Assembly: GCA_035235625.1 (NCBI GenBank)
Contig: CP141140.1
Span: forward strand, 4,015,330 to 4,079,329
Direction: 5' to 3'
Origin: Saururus chinensis
Lineage: Eukaryota; Streptophyta; Magnoliopsida; Piperales; Saururaceae
DNA length: 64,000 bases
Of this stretch, positions 58,341 through 64,000 are shown one piece after another (the first letter of the stretch is position 1; every line of letters begins with the position of its first letter). The translations under genes and the position numbers were made by a program. Under the pieces are notes generated by a model that saw nothing but the letters and a program-made list of their open reading frames with translations, was not told where the DNA came from and searched no databases.

Positions 58341-60172
58341 CCAACATACTTACAGCCAACATACATGCCATATGCATTTCAACATGGCATAATTCATCCT
58401 CATATTTAGCTGACATCCATAGCATTCAATCATATAGTCCTAGCATGTTGTTACTCATTCAAAGCATGCTATCATGAAATTACGAGTTCAAAGCTCCCCT
58501 ACCTTGTAATCATGATGTTCAGTGGCGAGCACACGATGGCGGCGGCGTCAGCAGTGGAGTTGGCGGCCAAGGCAGTACCTAGCTGAGAGAGTTATTGTCC
58601 CAAGGGTTTAGGAAGCACCAGAACTACACACGGCCAAATGGGGTATCAAAGTCAATGCGGCAAAATCCGCGACCAATGGCGGCACACTAGGGCAGCTGGG
58701 AGAAAAGTCAAGCCAACATAGGTGGCAGTGTGACTAGATGTTGAGGGTGTACTCACTGAAGATCAGCCGGTGTCTAAGATGTACTCGACCGGCTACAAGA
58801 CGTTGAAATCGGTCGTGGACAGCACCCAATGTCGATGATTTCGCGTCATCAAGGGCCCACATACGGGCGGAGAGCGTGGGGAAAGGAGAGGTGGAGAGCT
58901 ATGTGTCAACTCCACTCGGTGGCAAAGCCAACCGATAGTCAGGCGGAGCGAATGCAGCGCCTAAACCCAAAAGCACACGCGTAGCCACATGCACACACGA
59001 CCCAAAGGGGCGGGGGAGAGGGCTAAAAGGAGGCAACCCAAAGCCCAAAAAAGGCCAACAAGGCTAAGGCCCTAGCGGTGGACAATCTAAGTGGCGATGA
59101 CGCCGATCACTACCCACAACCAATATTCGTGGTGCGGGCAGTTGTGCATCTCACACGGTATAGGGCAAAGACAAGCGGCCTATTCTGAACAGAGGTATAA
59201 TCGGGCCAAGTGGGGCTGACCCTCACTGTCGCCAAGCCAGGGCAGAGCCCACGATGGCAAAATGGCCCACAACTCGCCAATGGCAACGACCCAAGATGCA
59301 CCCAAAGCATCTAATCGGGCGGAGCAAGTCAATAGGGCGAAGCGGGGTTGGAAACGACAACCCTCCACCGACACTAGGTCGAGGTAGGCTGGACGGAGTC
59401 TATCCCGTGGCCGGACAACAACTGGAACCACTGGCATCTCAAAAAAAATCCCACGGACAGTGAGATGGAAACATAACTAAAACCTGACCAAAGTGCTGGT
59501 AGCTCACGAGGGAACGAAGAAAGCATAGCGGTGGCTCTAGCCAGTGCCTATGGGTTCCTAGCGACCAACTAAGCATAAGTCTAGTTGAGGGTGGCTGCAA
59601 ACGATATCAAAATCGTACCCCCACAGCTCAAAAATGAGATTGAAGGAGAGAAAAACCCAAAGAAAAGTTTGGTACCTCGTGGAGGAGTGAAGAGGCCATG
59701 GTGGTGGTCATAGCCGGTATCTATGGACTCATGGCGGTGAGGCAAAGCAGATCCTGACAAGAACCGGCGGAATCCGATGACGGAGGAGGGAGAACGGAGC
59801 GACCGGAAATGGGCTCGGGTTTTCTCTTCTCTCTAGACGTCGCCTTTTGCTTCAGTAAGCTTATGGAATGAAACTTACTGGACTCGGCTGTTTAAGCCGT
59901 GATTTCACTATTCACTCTTTTTTATTTTTACATCTACGTCCTTAATACGCATTAACCTCCCAGTTATGCGTTGTAGCTCCAAAATTTGAGTCGTAAGTGC
60001 ACAGCAAGGCCTGCGGCCTGCGACTAAGCCCCACACCCGACTCTATGGGTATAAATACAAGGTATGTATATATAAATATGAATACGTTGTAGCGTCACAT
60101 TTTTTTGCCGAAAATGACAAAAAAAGTAGCATGAAAATCTTAGAAAATCGTAGAAAAATTAGGAACCTTACA

Positions 60173-61519
60173 AGTGATATTTGAGACATTTTGTGCTTCG
60201 AATTAGGCTAAGGTGAGGTCCCTCAACGAGATCATGAATTGTCTTCTCAGCATGATTCGTTCTGTGATTGTATTGTGGTGGATAAATCTATCTGATACTA
60301 TGCCTAGATTAAATTTCAATTTCATGAGCAATATATGCCTTAGATTAAATTTTATGTTATTCTATGTTGTTTATTAGCATGATGGGTACAATTGAATTAT
60401 AGATTGATTTGTGAATTAAATTCCAAATGATAGAGCAGTGGTGCTATATTTTTTTAAGCTAATCTCATGTATTGTTCATATTGCTTAATATACATACACT
60501 GAGTTGAACTTGTATTTTGCACAATGCTAGACATGTACATTTTAATGACTGAAATGAAATCTAGGCAATTCTTGTATTTTGTTCCAGCATGAGTTATAAT
60601 TTATTTAAATCCAAACTTAGTTCAATATAGGTGTGTAGAATTAATATATGTATGTCATGCTCTAGTGTGAATTATTTCTCTGTTTTAAGTTCTAAAATGT
60701 TGAACTACCAATTCGTATTGAAATTGAAATAGCTATGTATGATGTGATTTATTTGCATATAGTTTTAGTGAGTTCACAAGCATGGACATATGACTGAGTA
60801 AAGTACTGCATAAAATTTAGCCCTATAAGTTGTCTAGGATATAATAACGTTATGATATGTATCTCTTAATGATTAAAAATTCAATTTGAGTAAGTTGTAT
60901 GCATTGCTTTAACATTTAGGAAGTAGCTGATTCAAATATAATTTGATTGCATACCTTACACTACTCCAAACCATAAGCCATATGTCATGCTCCAACGTGA
61001 ATTCATTCTCTTATTTAAGTTTTTGAAAGGTTGAACTATTTATGTAATTGAGACCGGTTATATGTAAGATGTAAATTGATTTGTATCCAATATCTTGAGT
61101 TATAAGGGATGGATGGTGTTATGTAATTCACATTATACTCTATTATGATATGATTGAATTATATGCAACATGGTTATATTACTGAGTACATTATGGTTTT
61201 GGTTTTGCCTTTAAATTGCTTATAAAATATGATTAGTATTTTCTCTTATGAGTATGTAAGAGGAATACATTACATAATTGGTAGATCAGGTATTAAAAAC
61301 CCACCTAAGAGTGATGGGTTGACAAGGGTAGTTAAGATTTGGGTTGGGTGATTCAATTTAAGGATTCAAGATAATAAGACTACTCAGGTGCCACATATGG
61401 ATGAGGGTGGACCCATCCTTTGGTAGTTCCCTCCCGACTTCACGGGTTATTACGAGTGCACACGTATGACCACCCACGGTGCATTCACACCGGCGCAAAT
61501 CACAGATCATATAGCTAAT
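60173..61519. other. AT-rich block between two LTR insertions
   Basis: Continues the sequence interrupted at 55648. No coding region is found. The last 200 bases (about 61320-61519) are GC-richer and read like LTR or untranslated sequence (GGTAGTTCCCTCCCGACTTC). Together with 55080-55648 it may be one older LTR-like repeat, but no ends or duplications prove this. Confidence 0.35.
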
Positions 61520-61923
61520 TGTAAGATCACTGATCTTAAAACCGGTTTTTGGTTATCTTTAATCATTGGTTATCGTGAGATTAACGTGTTTTCTTATTTA
61601 TTTGGTGATTTTGTGAATAAGTAGTGTTTATGATGGTTTTAACCAAAGTCAACTTTAAGATTGGTGGTTTTAAGTGATTTTGAATCAAATGTGAATTTTT
61701 AAGATTTTTTTAGAATTTTTACTATTTTTCCAAAAATTAAGGTTTTGGCGGGACCCCTGTGGGCCCCACTGTCGAAATTTTAGTTTTTGTGCCAAATGGA
61801 CCCAGACATCAACCTAAGGTTATACAAAAAATTTTAGAATTTTCTTAGACTTAATTAGTGCTCAAATTTGTAAAATACTCATTTTTAGCCTATTTTTTTA
61901 TTTACACCCCATAACTTACCTAT
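61520..61923 (-). mobile_element. LTR family A, partial copy, opposite strand
   Basis: From TGTAAGATCACTGATC onward this matches the complement of 24166 back to about 23760 closely. Shared words include GGCGGGACCCCTGTGGGCCC and GTTATCGTGAGATT. It is cut at 61923 by the family B LTR. The rest presumably lies beyond the window. Confidence 0.88.
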
Positions 61924-64000
61924 TGTAAAGCCCGAGATTTTTCAAACATTTTCCTTAAAATTCATGGAAAATTTTTGCAATATAACGCTTATAAATCGGA
62001 GGAAAAATGATGAAATCAAAACATGATAAAACAGTTTATAATTCAAAACACTAAACATCCATTTTTCATCTAAATATTTTCATCATACAGTCAAACATCG
62101 TACGGCCAAAGCAAATATCATTAGGCACTACTTGAAAACACACGTACGAATAAATTGCTATGATCATAGACTTTAAATACAAATCCCTCTCATGCATCCC
62201 TGAGTGCAAGTCCCATAACCGTCCACAGACTCATCTAAATGAAAGTCCAGAATAAACATATTAACGTCTCATCTCACCCAATACATCAGATCGTGGCACA
62301 AATAAACTCGCAGTGAGTGAAGCATATACCTGAGTCAACGGGAATCAATCCACCGCTGAAACGAGCGTCCATCTCCAGGAGCTCTCCGCACAACCTGCAA
62401 AACCTCCCGTACAACGGGGCTAAAAGGTAGGGTAATAAGTATTTTCATACTCAGTAGGAAAATACCCAGTAGGGGAAACCCAAACGGTGAACTCAATAAT
62501 TTCATAAATACATGCGTCATGGAACTCAAACATGAAGCAGTCAACATAATATAATCATAAACATGCTCATACGCATGCAAGCATACCAAATGCACCATCG
62601 TGCCAAAGTCATACCAAAGGCACCATCATGCCAAAATCATACTATCCAATCAACTTACACAAACACCCTTATCCAGGGTCATACAAACTTACTCGTACCA
62701 TCATACGCATACTCACACAACATACGCATACTTGTATAACCTTACTCGTACAATCATACTCGTACGACCTTATTCGTATAGTCTTCCTCAAAATCATACA
62801 CTTACTGTCTTACTCAGAAACATACTCTCACAATCGTACTCATACTCTTACAGTAGTGCTCATACTCATACGCTTACAGTCCTGCTCATACACATACAGT
62901 CGTACTCACACTCATACAATCATACTCATACTCATACAGTCGTACTCATGCACATAATTGTACACATATCAACGACCACTGAAGCTCATTACAACTAATA
63001 AGCTCCCGCGTCGAAAAGGAAAAGAATGCCACTGGGCAACACCTTAACCTCCGGGGAGTGACTAGACGCCATGGACTTTTCCGAAGGTAAGGCACACCAA
63101 TGCTCATAGGGCACTGGATCAAACAAGTAAGAGTAGATCCATGATATTACTTACCTGAGCACGCAAACATAAACACCTACACATAAGGGGTCATACAGTT
63201 GCCCACCATAATGGGTCTTATAATGCCATATAATCGCCTACCATAATGGGTCTTATAGTGTCATTGCCACTCTTGGGCAAAAAACATACAATGCCACTTG
63301 GGCAAAAACGTACAGTGCCACTTGGGCAGAAACATACAGTGCCACACTTGGGCGGAAACATACAACGCTCTCAACAGAGCATCAAACGTCTGGGCTTATA
63401 CAGCACACAGACCAAATCAAAAACATACTTCGCTCTCAACAGAGCATCAGACATCTGGGCTTCATATAGCACAATGACAAAATCAGAAACGTACATCGCT
63501 CTCAATAGAGCATCAAACATCTGGACTTATACAACACGCAGACCAAATCAGAAACAACGTCGCTCTCAGCAGAGCATCAGACGTCTGGTGCTCTACACAG
63601 CACATAGACAACATCCCGCAGGATAAACACCATGGCAAGACATGAGAAATGCTCGGTCGACTCATTAGCGGCCAGCTCAAACACAGAACTTAATCCGTCG
63701 AACCCTCAGGTCTCAAACTCACAACGCTATCATTAGTTGTGCTTATAATTCAAGTTTCAATTAAGTATATTATGCGGTATAATTATGCCACACAAACTCA
63801 CAGTCCTCGACTGATCAAACTGAAGCTGAGCCCGATCGAAACCCAAATTCGTCAGGGCAGCAAACTTCACTTACCTATCCACATCATGGACAAAACTCAT
63901 CGTACACCAAACCCTTACAGTCTTACGTACTTCGCCATCCATCTTATGGCCAAATCATCTTACACTGATATCCTCAAATAACGCTCCTCAGAGCCAACCC
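61924..64000 (+). mobile_element. LTR family B, second copy, runs off the window
   Basis: Starts TGTAAAGCCCGAGATTTTTC and follows 55649 onward to the window end, in the same orientation, with differences at perhaps one base in eight by eye. It interrupts the family A copy right after CTTACCTAT. The sequence CCTAT (61919-61923) is therefore the expected target duplication, to be found again after its end. Confidence 0.88.

Larger units (their letters stand above)
55649..60172 (+). mobile_element. Solo LTR, family B, 4.5 kb
   Basis: Runs from TGTAACGCTTGAGATTTTTC to AGGAACCTTACA, flanked by the perfect duplication AGTGA (55644-55648 and 60173-60177). Its first 2 kb recur at 61924-64000. There is no second LTR inside and no protein domain, so it is a solo LTR, unusually long at 4524 bases. 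Three tandem arrays lie within: CATAC/CTCTTACAG words (about 56490-56720), a 60-odd-base unit (57120-57330) and a unit with GCCATCACTAGCA (58070-58340). The family is a long-LTR retrotransposon, probably Ty3/gypsy by analogy; internal domains are not available. The start and end words resemble those of family A. Confidence 0.9.

Noticed and set aside
59254-59463. GC-rich open frames on both strands at about 59.1-59.5 kb
   Set aside because: They lie wholly inside the family B LTR and have no domain likeness.

Overview
This window is nuclear DNA of a flowering plant. It holds five well supported plant genes, four of them split by GT-AG introns. They belong to families typical of land plants: five-finger CCCH, group VIII AP2/ERF, BTB-NPH3, RanBP2-finger VAR3 and chloroplast ObgC. 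Dense plant-type transposon fossils lie between them. I cannot name the species. Introns are large (one is 6.3 kb) and intergenic DNA is AT-rich. I saw no rRNA, tRNA, CRISPR array or bacterial-type operon.

Layout. 1-2382: AT-rich upstream DNA, then promoter and GC-rich leader. 2383-7513 (+): CCCH zinc-finger gene, 7 exons, 472 aa. 7.5-10.3 kb: gene-free, with two small foldback MITEs. 10344-11390 (-): single-exon AP2/ERF gene of the PUCHI/LEP/FZP type. 11.4-16 kb: gene-free. 15960-25262: broken Ty3/gypsy element on the minus strand, itself split by a 3.6-kb solo LTR. 25.5-27.5 kb: hAT-like element and a LINE RNase H relic. 29093-38116 (+): BTB-NPH3 gene, 629 aa, whose first intron holds two hAT elements and further repeats. 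38850-43343 (-): VAR3-like chloroplast RanBP2-finger gene, 813 aa. 43.9-45.3 kb: GGGCC-rich repeat block. 46783-50586 (-): chloroplast Obg GTPase, 630 aa. 50881-51712 (+): small two-exon gene sharing a short divergent promoter with ObgC. 52.0-52.8 kb: receptor-kinase pseudogene. 53.1-53.8 kb: two abutting MITEs. 55.6-64 kb: very long solo LTRs, nested in one another.

The genes are separate units, not a pathway. Two encode chloroplast biogenesis factors (VAR3, ObgC), one an organ-boundary/root regulator (PUCHI-like), one a BTB-NPH3 signalling adaptor and one an RNA/DNA-binding CCCH protein. From memory, the CCCH, PUCHI and ObgC genes are immediate neighbours in Arabidopsis (At5g18550, At5g18560, At5g18570), so the window looks like an ancient syntenic block stretched by transposons. 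I did not find a convincing wholly new system. The most unusual structures are a hAT element whose internal minisatellite carries a hairpin in each monomer, a higher-order repeat inside an LTR, an almost perfect 215-bp palindrome in an intron, and a filled/empty MITE site inside an intron duplication.
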